A stretch of DNA of 51,458 bases. Source: Blastococcus sp. MG754426 (GTDB taxonomy: Bacteria > Actinomycetota > Actinomycetes > Mycobacteriales > Geodermatophilaceae). Below the pieces are notes generated by a model. That model was not told the origin of the DNA. It searched no databases and saw nothing but the letters and a program-made list of their open reading frames with translations. Shown piece after piece: positions 43,442 to 51,458 of this stretch. The stretch spans positions 1 through 51,458 of the forward strand of contig NZ_SSXC01000023.1 of the NCBI RefSeq assembly GCF_021699055.1. The letters are read 5' to 3'. Numbering within the stretch: the first letter of the stretch is position 1; every line of letters starts with the position of its first letter. A program made the position numbers and the translations under genes.

Positions 43442-44818
43442 ATGAGCACGCGCGGGGCGGTGGTCCGCCGGCGGCTGCAGGGGCTGGCCTTCCTGGTCGT
43501 GCTCGCGCTGCTGCTGGGTCTGGCCGTGGCCGCCTACCAGAAGGCGTTCACCGAGGTGGCCCGGGTGACGCTGCAGGCGGACACGGTCGGCAACCAGCTG
43601 CAGGAGGCTTCCGACGTCAAGGTGCGGGGCGTGATCGTGGGCGACGTCCGGGAGGTGCGGGCCAGCGCCGACGGCGCCGAGATCGAGCTGGCGATCCGGC
43701 CCGAGTTCCTGGAGCAGATCCCGGCCGACGTCACCGCGCGCCTGCTGCCCAAGACGCTGTTCGGCGAGCGCTTCGTCTCCCTCGAGCTGCCCGACCGGCC
43801 CAGCGCCGAGCGGCTCGCCGACGGCGACGTGATCGGCCAGGACCGCAGCGAGAACGCCATCGAGCTGCAGCGGGTCATCGACGGCCTGCTGCCGCTGCTG
43901 CAGGCGGTCGAGCCGCAGGACCTGGCCACCACGCTCGGTGCCGTCGCCGACGCGCTGCGCGGGCGGGGTGACCGGCTGGGCGCCAACCTCGCCGCCGTGG
44001 GGCAGTACGTCGGCGAGCTGAACACCGTGCTCCCGGACCTCCAGGCCGACATCACCGGGCTGGCCGACTTCGCCGACACCTACGAGTCGGCCGCCGACGA
44101 CCTGCTCGCGGTGCTCGACAACCTCGCCGTGACCAGCACGACCCTGGTCGACCAGCAGGAGCAGCTGCGCCGGACCTTCACCGTCGGGCGGGCGGCCGGC
44201 GACGCCACCGCGGGCTTCCTGGAGGCCAACGAGCGGACCATCATCTCGCTCGCCGAGACCTCGCGGCCGGTGCTGGGCGTCCTCGCCGAGTACTCGCCGG
44301 TGTACCCCTGCCTGCTGGAGGGCCTCACCCGTTTCAACCCGATGATCAGCGAGGCGTTCGGCGCAGACGGCGACCCGTCGCTGAACCTGAACATCGTCGT
44401 GACCCTTCCGCCGCGCAACCCCTACGTGCCCGGCGACCAGCCCGCCTACCTCGACCGCAGCGGCCCCGACTGCCAGGGTCTGGACGACATCGACGGGCTG
44501 ATCCGGGCCGCCGAGCGCGGCGAGTACTACTGCCCGACCCCGCCGGAGGACGGCGTCGACTCGGCCGACAACCCGGTGTCGGGCAACCCCACCTGCCTCG
44601 GCGGGCGCGGTCCCGACGACGTGCCCGAGGGGGCCGGCGACCCCAACCCCCGGGCCGGCAACTCCCTGCCCCACGACCTCGCCGGATCGACGGCGGAGCT
44701 GGACTTCGTGCGCAGCATCCTCGCCCACCAGACCGGGACCGGGCCCGACCAGGTCTCCGACCTCGCGGTCTCCTCGCTGGCGCCCGTCCTGCGCGGCACC
44801 CAGGTGGCGTTCCGGTGA
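43442..44818 (+). CDS. mceA: MCE family protein A
   Basis: MceA is the first of six subunits that build the extracytoplasmic tunnel for lipid import. An N-terminal membrane helix (LAFLVVLALLLGLAVAA, residues ~15-31) is followed by the MCE domain (~38-120; VTLQADTVGNQLQEASDVKVRGVIVGDV). A long helical region follows, then a Pro/Gly-rich tail with several cysteines, 458 residues in all. The GTGA overlap couples it to mceB. Confidence 0.9.
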   Translation: MSTRGAVVRRRLQGLAFLVVLALLLGLAVAAYQKAFTEVARVTLQADTVGNQLQEASDVKVRGVIVGDVREVRASADGAEIELAIRPEFLEQIPADVTARLLPKTLFGERFVSLELPDRPSAERLADGDVIGQDRSENAIELQRVIDGLLPLLQAVEPQDLATTLGAVADALRGRGDRLGANLAAVGQYVGELNTVLPDLQADITGLADFADTYESAADDLLAVLDNLAVTSTTLVDQQEQLRRTFTVGRAAGDATAGFLEANERTIISLAETSRPVLGVLAEYSPVYPCLLEGLTRFNPMISEAFGADGDPSLNLNIVVTLPPRNPYVPGDQPAYLDRSGPDCQGLDDIDGLIRAAERGEYYCPTPPEDGVDSADNPVSGNPTCLGGRGPDDVPEGAGDPNPRAGNSLPHDLAGSTAELDFVRSILAHQTGTGPDQVSDLAVSSLAPVLRGTQVAFR

Positions 44819-45882
44819 GGGGCGCGCTGCGCGGGATGGCCGCGCCGGTGACCAAGCTGGTGGCGTTCGCGCTCGTCACCGTGCTGGCCAGCTACGTGCT
44901 GGTCAGCACGATCACCAACGCCGGCTACGGGGACCAGCGCGCGTACCGGGCGCACTTCACCGACGTCGCCGGCCTCGTCGAGGGCGACGAGGTGCGGATC
45001 GCCGGCGTCCGGGTCGGCCAGGTGACCGCCATCGGGCTGGCCGAGGGGACCGAGCGGCCCGTCGCCGAGGTGGCCCTTGAGGTCAGCGCCGACGTCCCGC
45101 TGCCGGCCGGGGTCCGGGCCACCATCCGCTACCGCAACCTGGTGGGGCAGCGCTACGTCGCGCTCCAGGAGGGGGACGGCTCGGCCGGTCGCGTCCTGGA
45201 GGAGGACGCGTTGATCCCGCTCGCGCAGACCACCCCCGCGCTGGACCTCACCACCCTGTTCGGCGGGTTCCAGCCGCTGCTGCAGGCGCTGTCGCCGGCG
45301 GACGTCAACCGGCTCTCCTTCGAGATCATCCAGGTCTTCCAGGGCGAGGGCGGCACGGTGCAGAGCCTGCTGCGGCACATCGCGTCGCTGAGCGGCTCGC
45401 TGGCGGACAAGGACGCCGTCATCGGCAGCGTCATCGACAACCTCACGACCGTCATCGGCAGCGTCGCCGCCCGCGACGAGCAGCTGTCGGGCCTGATCGT
45501 GAGCCTGCAGCAGTTCGTCACCGGGCTGGCCGGCGACAGCCAGGCCATCTTCGACTCCCTGCAGACCGTCGACGGGCTGGCGCGGGCCACCACCGACCTG
45601 CTCGTCGACGTGCGCGCACCGCTGACCGCCGACATCCGGGGGCTGGAGGCGCTCTCGACGACCCTGGCCGACAGCGGCGAGGTGCTCGAGGACTTCCTGC
45701 AGCTCGCGCCCACCAAGCTCGACCTGGTCACCCGCACGGCGGTCAACGGCAGCTGGTTCAACTTCTTCCTCTGCGGGGCCTCGGGCAACGTCGTGCTGCC
45801 GGTGAGCAACCCCGACGGCAGCGAGAACGCGGTCGAGGTCCCGACCGGGGGCCTGCGCAACGGCGAGCGGGGGTGCGGCTGA
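44815..45882 (+). CDS. mceB: MCE family protein B
   Basis: This 355-residue subunit has an N-terminal membrane helix (LVAFALVTVLASYVLV), the MCE domain (YRAHFTDVAGLVEGDEVRIAGVRVGQVTAI) and a helical needle region (about 150-310). It ends with the FFLCGASGNVVLP segment typical of MceB. The start is GTG overlapping mceA, and the stop shares one base with mceC. Confidence 0.9.
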   Translation: MRGALRGMAAPVTKLVAFALVTVLASYVLVSTITNAGYGDQRAYRAHFTDVAGLVEGDEVRIAGVRVGQVTAIGLAEGTERPVAEVALEVSADVPLPAGVRATIRYRNLVGQRYVALQEGDGSAGRVLEEDALIPLAQTTPALDLTTLFGGFQPLLQALSPADVNRLSFEIIQVFQGEGGTVQSLLRHIASLSGSLADKDAVIGSVIDNLTTVIGSVAARDEQLSGLIVSLQQFVTGLAGDSQAIFDSLQTVDGLARATTDLLVDVRAPLTADIRGLEALSTTLADSGEVLEDFLQLAPTKLDLVTRTAVNGSWFNFFLCGASGNVVLPVSNPDGSENAVEVPTGGLRNGERGCG

Positions 45883-46910
45883 TGGCCCGCCCGTCCCGGC
45901 CCTTCCGGAGCCGAAACCCCGTGCCGATCGGCGCGGTCAGCCTGACGGTCATCGCCGTGCTGGTGCTGCTGGCGTTCAACGCGCAGTCGCTGCCGCTCGT
46001 CGGTGGCGGCACGGTCTACCGGGCGCAGTTCTCCGAGGCTGCCGGCCTGCGGCCCGACGACCCGGTCCGGGTCGCCGGCGTGAAGGTGGGCAGCGTGGAG
46101 AGCCTCGCGCTGGAGGACGGCGCGGTCACGGTCGAGTTCCGCGTCCGGGACGCGTTCGTGGGCGACCGCTCCGAGGCCGCCATCAAGATCGAGACGGTGC
46201 TGGGCGCCAAGTACCTGGCGCTCGTGCCGCGGGGGAGCGCGCCGCTGGACCCCGACGAGCGCATCCCGCTGACGCGCACCGCCGCGCCCTACGACGTCGT
46301 CGAGGCGTTCGCCGACCTCTCGACGACGGTGCAGGACCTCGACACCGCCCAGCTGGCCGGCTCGTTCGAGGTGCTGGCCGAGACCTTCGCCGAGACCCCC
46401 GACGAGGTGCGCAGCTCGCTGGAGGGGCTGGCCCGGCTGTCGGACACCATCGCCTCCCGCGACGCCCAGCTGCGGCAGCTGCTCTCGGCGACGCGGACGG
46501 TGACCGACGTGCTCGCCGACCGCAACGGCGAGTTCACCCGGCTCATCGTCGACTCGAACACGCTGCTGACCGAGGTGCAGGAACGGCGGCAGCTGATCGA
46601 CGCGATCCTGACCAGCACCCAGGAGCTGTCGGCGCAGCTGTCCGGGCTGGTCGCCGACAACCGGGAGGCGCTGACGCCCGCGCTGGCGCAGCTCTCCCGG
46701 GTCACCGAGATCCTGGCGCGCAACCGGGACGACATCGCCCGGACCGTGGACCGGCTGGCGCCGTTCGTCCGGGTGTTCACCAACACCCTGGGCAACGGCC
46801 GGTGGTTCGACAGCTTCGTGGACAACCTGCTGCCCGGCGTGGTCGGCAGCATCGTGTGCGGCGGGCCGGGCGTCGTGGGCGCGCCGGTCTCCTGCCGGGA
46901 GGGGAACTGA
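45882..46910 (+). CDS. mceC: MCE family protein C
   Basis: This 342-residue subunit has the usual layout: a membrane helix (GAVSLTVIAVLVLLAF), the MCE domain (YRAQFSEAAGLRPDDPVRVAGVKVGSVESL) and a helical region to ~310. It ends NTLGNGRWFDSFVDNLLPG. The ATG overlapping the mceB stop is preferred to a GTG nine bases upstream. The stop shares one base with the mceD ATG. Confidence 0.9.
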   Translation: MARPSRPFRSRNPVPIGAVSLTVIAVLVLLAFNAQSLPLVGGGTVYRAQFSEAAGLRPDDPVRVAGVKVGSVESLALEDGAVTVEFRVRDAFVGDRSEAAIKIETVLGAKYLALVPRGSAPLDPDERIPLTRTAAPYDVVEAFADLSTTVQDLDTAQLAGSFEVLAETFAETPDEVRSSLEGLARLSDTIASRDAQLRQLLSATRTVTDVLADRNGEFTRLIVDSNTLLTEVQERRQLIDAILTSTQELSAQLSGLVADNREALTPALAQLSRVTEILARNRDDIARTVDRLAPFVRVFTNTLGNGRWFDSFVDNLLPGVVGSIVCGGPGVVGAPVSCREGN

Positions 46911-48166
46911 TGAGCGGCTCCCTGCAGCGCGGCGTCGCGCTCGCCGCGGCGCTGGTGCTGGTCGGCGCCCTGGGCTGGACGGTGCTCCGGCCCGCCGGTC
47001 AGTACCGGGTCACCGCGTGGTTCGGGCAGGCCGTCGGGCTCTACGCCGGCTCCGACGTCCGCATCCTCGGCATCCACGTCGGGGAGATCACCGACGTCCG
47101 GCCCGAGGGTGACCGCGTGCGCGTCGAGATGCTGATCGACGACGGCTACGACATCCCGGCCGACGCCGACGCGGTGGTGCTCGCACCCTCGCTGGTCTCC
47201 GACCGGTACGTGCAGTTCGCCCCCGTGTACTCCGGCGGTCCGACGATGCAGGACGGCGCGGAGGTGCCCGTCGAGCGCACGGCGACCCCGGTGGAGCTCG
47301 ACGCGGTCTACGGCGCGCTGGACGAGCTGGCGGTGGCGCTGGGGCCGACGGGGGCGAACGCGGACGGCGCGCTGGCTGACCTGGTCGACGTCGGCGCGGC
47401 GAACCTGCAGGGCAACGGGGACGCCCTCAACCGCACGCTGGCCGGCTTCTCGCAGGCGGTGGAGACGCTCGCCGAGAACCGCGACGGGCTGTTCGACTCG
47501 GTGGAGAACCTCCAGCGGTTCACCAGCGCGCTGGCCGGCATCGACAACCAGGTCGGGCTGTTCAACGAGAACCTGGCGGCCGTCGCGGACCTGCTCGAGG
47601 AGGAGCGCGAGGACCTCGCCACGGCGATCCAGCTGCTGTCGCAGGCGCTCGGCGAGGTCGCGGGCTTCGTCCGGGACAACACCGACCTGCTGCGCACCAA
47701 CGTCGACCGGCTGGCCGACGTCACGCTGGCGCTGGTGCGGCAGCGCGACGCGCTCGCCGAGGTGCTCGACGTCGCACCCGCCGCGCTGGGCAACCTGGCG
47801 CACGCCTACAACCCCGACTACGGGACGCTGGACACGCGGGACAACTCGATGGGGGCCACCAGCCCCGAGGTCATCGTCTGCCAGATCCTGGGCGCCACCG
47901 GTCGGCTGCGGCTCGACCTCGACCTGGTGCCCGACGTGCTCACCGACCCGCTGACCCAGGGCCTCCAGCTGCCGCCGATCGAGCAGATCTGCACGCGGCT
48001 GCTCTCCGGGGACGCGGACGCCGACGGGGCCCTCGACGACGTCGACGGCAACGGGGTGAGCGACCTGCAGGAGCTGCTCACCGCGCTCTTCGGCGGCGGC
48101 TCCTCCGGCGGTCGCACCGGTGGCTCGCTCATCGGGCTGCCCGAGATCGCGGGAGCGCCGCGGTGA
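46910..48166 (+). CDS. mceD: MCE family protein D with C-terminal acidic calcium-site-like repeat
   Basis: This 418-residue subunit has an N-terminal helix (VALAAALVLVGALGW), the MCE domain (YRVTAWFGQAVGLYAGSDVRILGIHVGEITDV) and a long helical region. Near residue 368 it carries DADADGALDDVDGNGVSD, a spacing of acidic residues like thrombospondin type 3 or dockerin calcium loops, then a Gly-rich tail. I do not know this as a usual MceD feature. The ATG follows GGAGGGGAA at the mceC end. Confidence 0.9.
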   Translation: MSGSLQRGVALAAALVLVGALGWTVLRPAGQYRVTAWFGQAVGLYAGSDVRILGIHVGEITDVRPEGDRVRVEMLIDDGYDIPADADAVVLAPSLVSDRYVQFAPVYSGGPTMQDGAEVPVERTATPVELDAVYGALDELAVALGPTGANADGALADLVDVGAANLQGNGDALNRTLAGFSQAVETLAENRDGLFDSVENLQRFTSALAGIDNQVGLFNENLAAVADLLEEEREDLATAIQLLSQALGEVAGFVRDNTDLLRTNVDRLADVTLALVRQRDALAEVLDVAPAALGNLAHAYNPDYGTLDTRDNSMGATSPEVIVCQILGATGRLRLDLDLVPDVLTDPLTQGLQLPPIEQICTRLLSGDADADGALDDVDGNGVSDLQELLTALFGGGSSGGRTGGSLIGLPEIAGAPR

Positions 48167-49428
48167 CCCGGCCCCTGGTGCGGGTCACCGCCCTCGCCGG
48201 CAGCGTCCTGCTGCTGGCCGGTTGCGGCTTCCGCGGTGCCTACTCCCTGGACCTGCCCGGCGGGGCAGACCTCGGGGACGAGCCCTGGACCGTGCAGGTG
48301 GAGTTCCTGGACGTGCTGGACCTGGTGCCGCAGTCCGGCGTGCGCGTGGCCGACGTGCCGGTCGGCCGGGTCGAGGAGATCGAGCTGGGCGAGGACTGGA
48401 CCGCCGTGGTGACGCTGTCGGTCAACGGCGACGTCGAGCTGCCGGCCAACGCCGTCGCGATGATCCAGCAGACCTCGCTGCTGGGCGAGAAGTTCGTCGA
48501 GCTGGCACCCCCCGGCGGGGAGGAGCCGCGCGGCGTGCTGGCCGACGGCGCGCGGATCGGGCTGGACCGCACCAACCGCAACGTGGAGGTCGAGGAGCTG
48601 CTCGGCGCGCTGTCGCTCGTCCTCAACGGCGGGGGGCTCACCCAGCTGCAGACGATCACCCGGGAGCTCGGGACCGCGCTGGAGGGCCGCGAGACGGCGA
48701 TCCGCAGCACGCTGGAGCAGCTCGACACGTTCATCGGCGGGCTGGACGCCCAGCGGTCGGAGATCAGCCGGGCGCTGGACAGCGTGGAGGCGCTCGCCAC
48801 GAGCCTGGCCGAGCGCACCGGGACCATCGAGACGGCCCTGGACACCATCGGCCCCGGCCTGGACGTGGTGAACCAGCAGCGCGACCTGCTGGTCTCGATG
48901 CTCGACAGCCTGGCCCGGCTGGGCGACGTCGGCACCCGCGTCATCGAGCAGGCGGGCGCGAACACCGTCGAGGACCTCCGGCTGCTGCAGCCGATCCTCA
49001 CCCAGCTCGCCTCCGCGGGCCCGGACCTGGCCGGCTCGCTGGACCTGCTGCTCACCTACCCGTTCCCCGCCAGCTCGCTGTCGGCGCTGAACTACCGTCA
49101 GGACCTGCGCACCGGGGGCTACGGCCTGTTCACCAACATGACCGCCTCGCTGGACCTCGACCTCACCGAGGTGCTCTGCCGCTACGCCGTCGACCCGCTC
49201 ACCGGGGCGCTGGAGGAGCTCGCGCCCGAGGACCCCACGGGCCAGCGGTGTGGCGTCCCGGGCACCCCGCCGGGCAACGGCTCCGGTGCGCCCGCAGGCG
49301 GCACGGGCACGGCCGACCCCGGTCGGGGGGCCGGGCCGGGTGCGCTGCTGCCGGAGGGCATCGTCGGCCGGGTGCCCGGAGAGGGCGGCCTCGTCGGCCT
49401 CCCCGACCTGCTGGGAGGCCGGCCGTGA
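48163..49428 (+). CDS. mceE: MCE family lipoprotein E
   Basis: MceE is the lipoprotein subunit (LprK-like) of Mce complexes. The lipobox LLAGC at about residues 17-21 predicts lipidation, and the MCE domain follows (VQVEFLDVLDLVPQSGVRVADVPVGRVEEI). The helical region and a Gly/Pro-rich tail bring it to 421 residues. GTGA overlaps are found at both ends. Confidence 0.92.
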   Translation: MTRPLVRVTALAGSVLLLAGCGFRGAYSLDLPGGADLGDEPWTVQVEFLDVLDLVPQSGVRVADVPVGRVEEIELGEDWTAVVTLSVNGDVELPANAVAMIQQTSLLGEKFVELAPPGGEEPRGVLADGARIGLDRTNRNVEVEELLGALSLVLNGGGLTQLQTITRELGTALEGRETAIRSTLEQLDTFIGGLDAQRSEISRALDSVEALATSLAERTGTIETALDTIGPGLDVVNQQRDLLVSMLDSLARLGDVGTRVIEQAGANTVEDLRLLQPILTQLASAGPDLAGSLDLLLTYPFPASSLSALNYRQDLRTGGYGLFTNMTASLDLDLTEVLCRYAVDPLTGALEELAPEDPTGQRCGVPGTPPGNGSGAPAGGTGTADPGRGAGPGALLPEGIVGRVPGEGGLVGLPDLLGGRP

Positions 49429-50693
49429 TCACCCGCACCACGAAGCTGCAGCTGACCGCCTTCGCCCTGGTGGCCGTCCTCGGGATGGCCTACCTCGGTT
49501 TCACCTACGTCGGCCTGGACCGGGTGCTGCTCGGCACGGGCTACCAGGTGGCCGCCGACTTCCGGGACTCCGGCGGGATCTTCGAGAACGCCGAGGTGAC
49601 CTACCGGGGGGTCTCCGTGGGCCGGGTGACGGACATGGAGCTGGTCGAGGACGGGGTCCGCGTGACGCTCACCATCGACCCCGGCGCGGAGCCCGTCCCC
49701 GCCGACACCAGGGCCGTGGTCTCCACCCGGAGCGCGGTCGGCGAGCAGTACGTGGACCTCGTGCCGGACGACGGGGAGGGCCCCTTCCTGGAGGACGGCG
49801 CGGTCATCCCGCAGGAGCGCACCGCGATCCCGGTGCCGGTCGAGCAGCTGCTGCTCGACGTCGACGAGCTGGTCGGCTCGCTGGACCAGGAGAACCTGCG
49901 GATCGTCGTCGACGAGCTGGGCCGGGCCTTCGCCGGGGCCGGGGACGACCTCGGCCGGCTCATCGACAACGGCGACCTCCTGCTCGCCCGGGCCCAGGAG
50001 TCGCTGCCCGAGACGCTGCGGCTGATCCGTGACAGCCGGACGGTGCTGGACACCCAGGTGGCCGGTCGCTCGGCGATCCAGCAGTGGGCGGCCGACCTGC
50101 GGCTGGTGAGCGACACGCTGGTGGCCAGCGACGCCGACCTGCGCGGCCTGCTGGTGACCGCCCCCGCCGCCGGCGACGCCCTGCAGCGCCTGGTCGAGGA
50201 GGCCGGCCCCGGGCTCGGCCCGCTGATCCGCAACCTCGACGTCCTCAACCGGGTCACGATCCCGCGGCTGGACGGCGTCGAGCAGCTCCTGGTGACCTAC
50301 CCGGACGTGGTCTCGGGCGGGTTCACCGTCGTGCGCGACGACGGCGGCACGATGCGGGCGCACTTCGGGTTCGTCCTGAACGCCGGCGACCCGCACGCCT
50401 GCACCAGCGGCTACGTCCCCACCGGCGCCCTGCCGGGGCCCGGCGCGGTGCAGGCGCTGGACACCGACGCGGTGCGCTGCGCGGTCGTCGACGGAGCCGA
50501 CCCGAACCCGGGGGACGGCGTCGACGAGACCGGCGCCAGCATCCGCGGCGAGCAGAACATCGGGCGCTCCGGCGGCGTCGCCGGCACCGGGCCGCAGAGC
50601 GGCGGTGGCACCCGCCCACCGGTGCTGGCCGGCCTGGACGAGCTGCTCGGCGAGCTGCTGGGCGCCAGCCCGTTCGCCCGCACCGCGGCCTGA
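49425..50693 (+). CDS. mceF: MCE family protein F
   Basis: The last Mce subunit, 422 residues from the GTG at 49425 that overlaps the mceE stop. It has a membrane helix (LTAFALVAVLGMAYLGF), the MCE domain (YQVAADFRDSGGIFENAEVTYRGVSVGRVTDM) and helices to ~290. A polar Gly/Asp-rich tail follows. The frame is open further upstream, but that part is antisense or off-frame noise within mceE. Confidence 0.9.
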   Translation: MITRTTKLQLTAFALVAVLGMAYLGFTYVGLDRVLLGTGYQVAADFRDSGGIFENAEVTYRGVSVGRVTDMELVEDGVRVTLTIDPGAEPVPADTRAVVSTRSAVGEQYVDLVPDDGEGPFLEDGAVIPQERTAIPVPVEQLLLDVDELVGSLDQENLRIVVDELGRAFAGAGDDLGRLIDNGDLLLARAQESLPETLRLIRDSRTVLDTQVAGRSAIQQWAADLRLVSDTLVASDADLRGLLVTAPAAGDALQRLVEEAGPGLGPLIRNLDVLNRVTIPRLDGVEQLLVTYPDVVSGGFTVVRDDGGTMRAHFGFVLNAGDPHACTSGYVPTGALPGPGAVQALDTDAVRCAVVDGADPNPGDGVDETGASIRGEQNIGRSGGVAGTGPQSGGGTRPPVLAGLDELLGELLGASPFARTAA

Positions 50694-50764
50694 CCCCACC
50701 CGTCCGGGTCGGTCGCGGTCGCGCCGCGGGCCCGGGCCCCGAGCTGACAGAGGAGGATGCGCCG

Positions 50765-51376
50765 GTGATCAGGAACGCCTGGCCCCGGACACCGGGGGGC
50801 GGCGGTGCGCCCGCGGCCACCGCCGACGAGGAGCCCGCGGTCCCCGCCGCCGGGACGGCCGACGCGGACCCGGCGGGCGACGGCGCGCGGGCCGCCGGGC
50901 CGGCGGTCCCGGTGGTGCCGCTGCTCGCACTCCTGCTGGCCCTGCTCGTGGCCGCGACCGTCGTCCTCTGGTCCACCCGCCCGGAGCCGTCGACGATCCG
51001 GACCGGCGACTACGTCGACGCGCTGCAGGCGGCCCGGGCGCACGTCGTGGACCTGACCTCGTTCGACCACGTCACCCTCGACGACGACATCCGCGAGATC
51101 GAGCAGGTGGCGACCGGCGAACTGGGGGAGGAGACGGTCGCCCAGCTGGAGGAGCGCCGCCAGCAGATCCTCGAGTCCGAGGCCGTGGTCAGCACCGAGG
51201 TCGTCGGCGCGGGGATCACCCGGGCCGACGCCGGCGAGGCCACGGCGCTCCTGGTCATCGAGTCGACCCAGAAGAGCAACGCCGACGAGCAGGCCCAGCT
51301 GCTGCGCTACCGGATCGAGGTCGAGCTGACCGAGGTCGACGGCCGCTGGCTGCTGTCGGCCATCCGGGGAGGGTGA
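50765..51376 (+). CDS. Mce-associated membrane protein
   Basis: This 203-residue protein has a disordered Pro/Ala-rich N-terminus, one membrane helix (VPLLALLLALLVAATVVLW, about residues 57-76) and an extracytoplasmic domain. The order matches the Mam/Mas proteins coded after mceF, which stabilise the complex. The GTG at 50765 follows AGAGGAGG. A second such gene seems to begin at 51384. Confidence 0.8.
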   Translation: MIRNAWPRTPGGGGAPAATADEEPAVPAAGTADADPAGDGARAAGPAVPVVPLLALLLALLVAATVVLWSTRPEPSTIRTGDYVDALQAARAHVVDLTSFDHVTLDDDIREIEQVATGELGEETVAQLEERRQQILESEAVVSTEVVGAGITRADAGEATALLVIESTQKSNADEQAQLLRYRIEVELTEVDGRWLLSAIRGG

Positions 51377-51383
51377 GGCACCG

Positions 51384-51458
51384 ATGAGCCAGGTACCGGC
51401 AGACCGCCCGCGCCCCACGGCGCGCCCCCGGCCCGCACCCGCGACACGGGGCCGGGGG
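51384..51458 (+). CDS. N-terminus of a further gene, probably Mce-associated (partial)
   Basis: An ATG seven bases after the preceding stop opens a frame to the window edge. The 25 visible residues (MSQVPADRPRPTARPRP and on) are Pro/Arg-rich, like the cytosolic leaders of Mce-associated proteins. GAGG precedes it at 51375. Function is inferred from position only. Confidence 0.55.
   Translation, partial: MSQVPADRPRPTARPRPAPATRGRG

Overview
The window is high-GC DNA with dense operons, many GTG starts and stop/start overlaps such as GTGA. It carries a full 14-subunit nuo operon, the rpmG-hadAB-tRNA-Trp-secE-nusG-rplKAJL block and a mce lipid-transport locus. This points to a high-GC actinobacterium; a member of the Geodermatophilaceae or a near relative is my best guess, by inference only. 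No transposase, integrase, phage gene or CRISPR array was seen. The region reads as core chromosome.

Layout. (1) 1-745: the tail of an unknown gene and an orphan phosphoribosyltransferase. (2) 777-19731: a perfect Rex-type redox operator, then a menaquinone/geranylgeranyl reductase-like flavoprotein, nuoA to nuoN in canonical order, and a long-chain polyprenyl diphosphate synthase whose start overlaps the nuoN stop. Quinone tail synthesis, quinone modification and the NADH:quinone oxidoreductase therefore look like one redox-controlled unit. (3) 19754-29092: a PQQ-type sugar dehydrogenase lipoprotein, a PNPOx-like flavoprotein divergent from a MocR regulator, 2-oxoacid:ferredoxin oxidoreductase korAB, the HtpX protease, an orphan PstS and YajQ. 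(4) 29195-32974: tRNA-Tyr, a TadE/G-like protein, a gene-poor stretch with DnaA-box-like repeats and a 27-codon small ORF ending in a strong hairpin, then a large degenerate-GGDEF/EAL membrane protein. (5) 33047-40415: tRNA-Thr, tRNA-Met, rpmG, the hadA/hadB-like dehydratase pair, aspartate aminotransferase, tRNA-Trp, secE, nusG, rplK, rplA, the L10 leader, rplJ and rplL, closed by a perfect UUCG-loop terminator. (6) 40629-51458: a complete Mce importer operon (ATPase, two YrbE permeases, MceA to MceF, associated proteins) running off the right edge.

The points most worth following up are the Rex operator heading the quinone/complex I unit, the repeat-bearing 27-codon ORF with its own terminator, and a dispersed ~77-nt repeat at the nuoD-nuoE and secE-nusG junctions that leaves an open frame bridging, or nearly bridging, the flanking genes. 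Ribosomal protein L33 has also lost one of its four zinc-ribbon cysteines.
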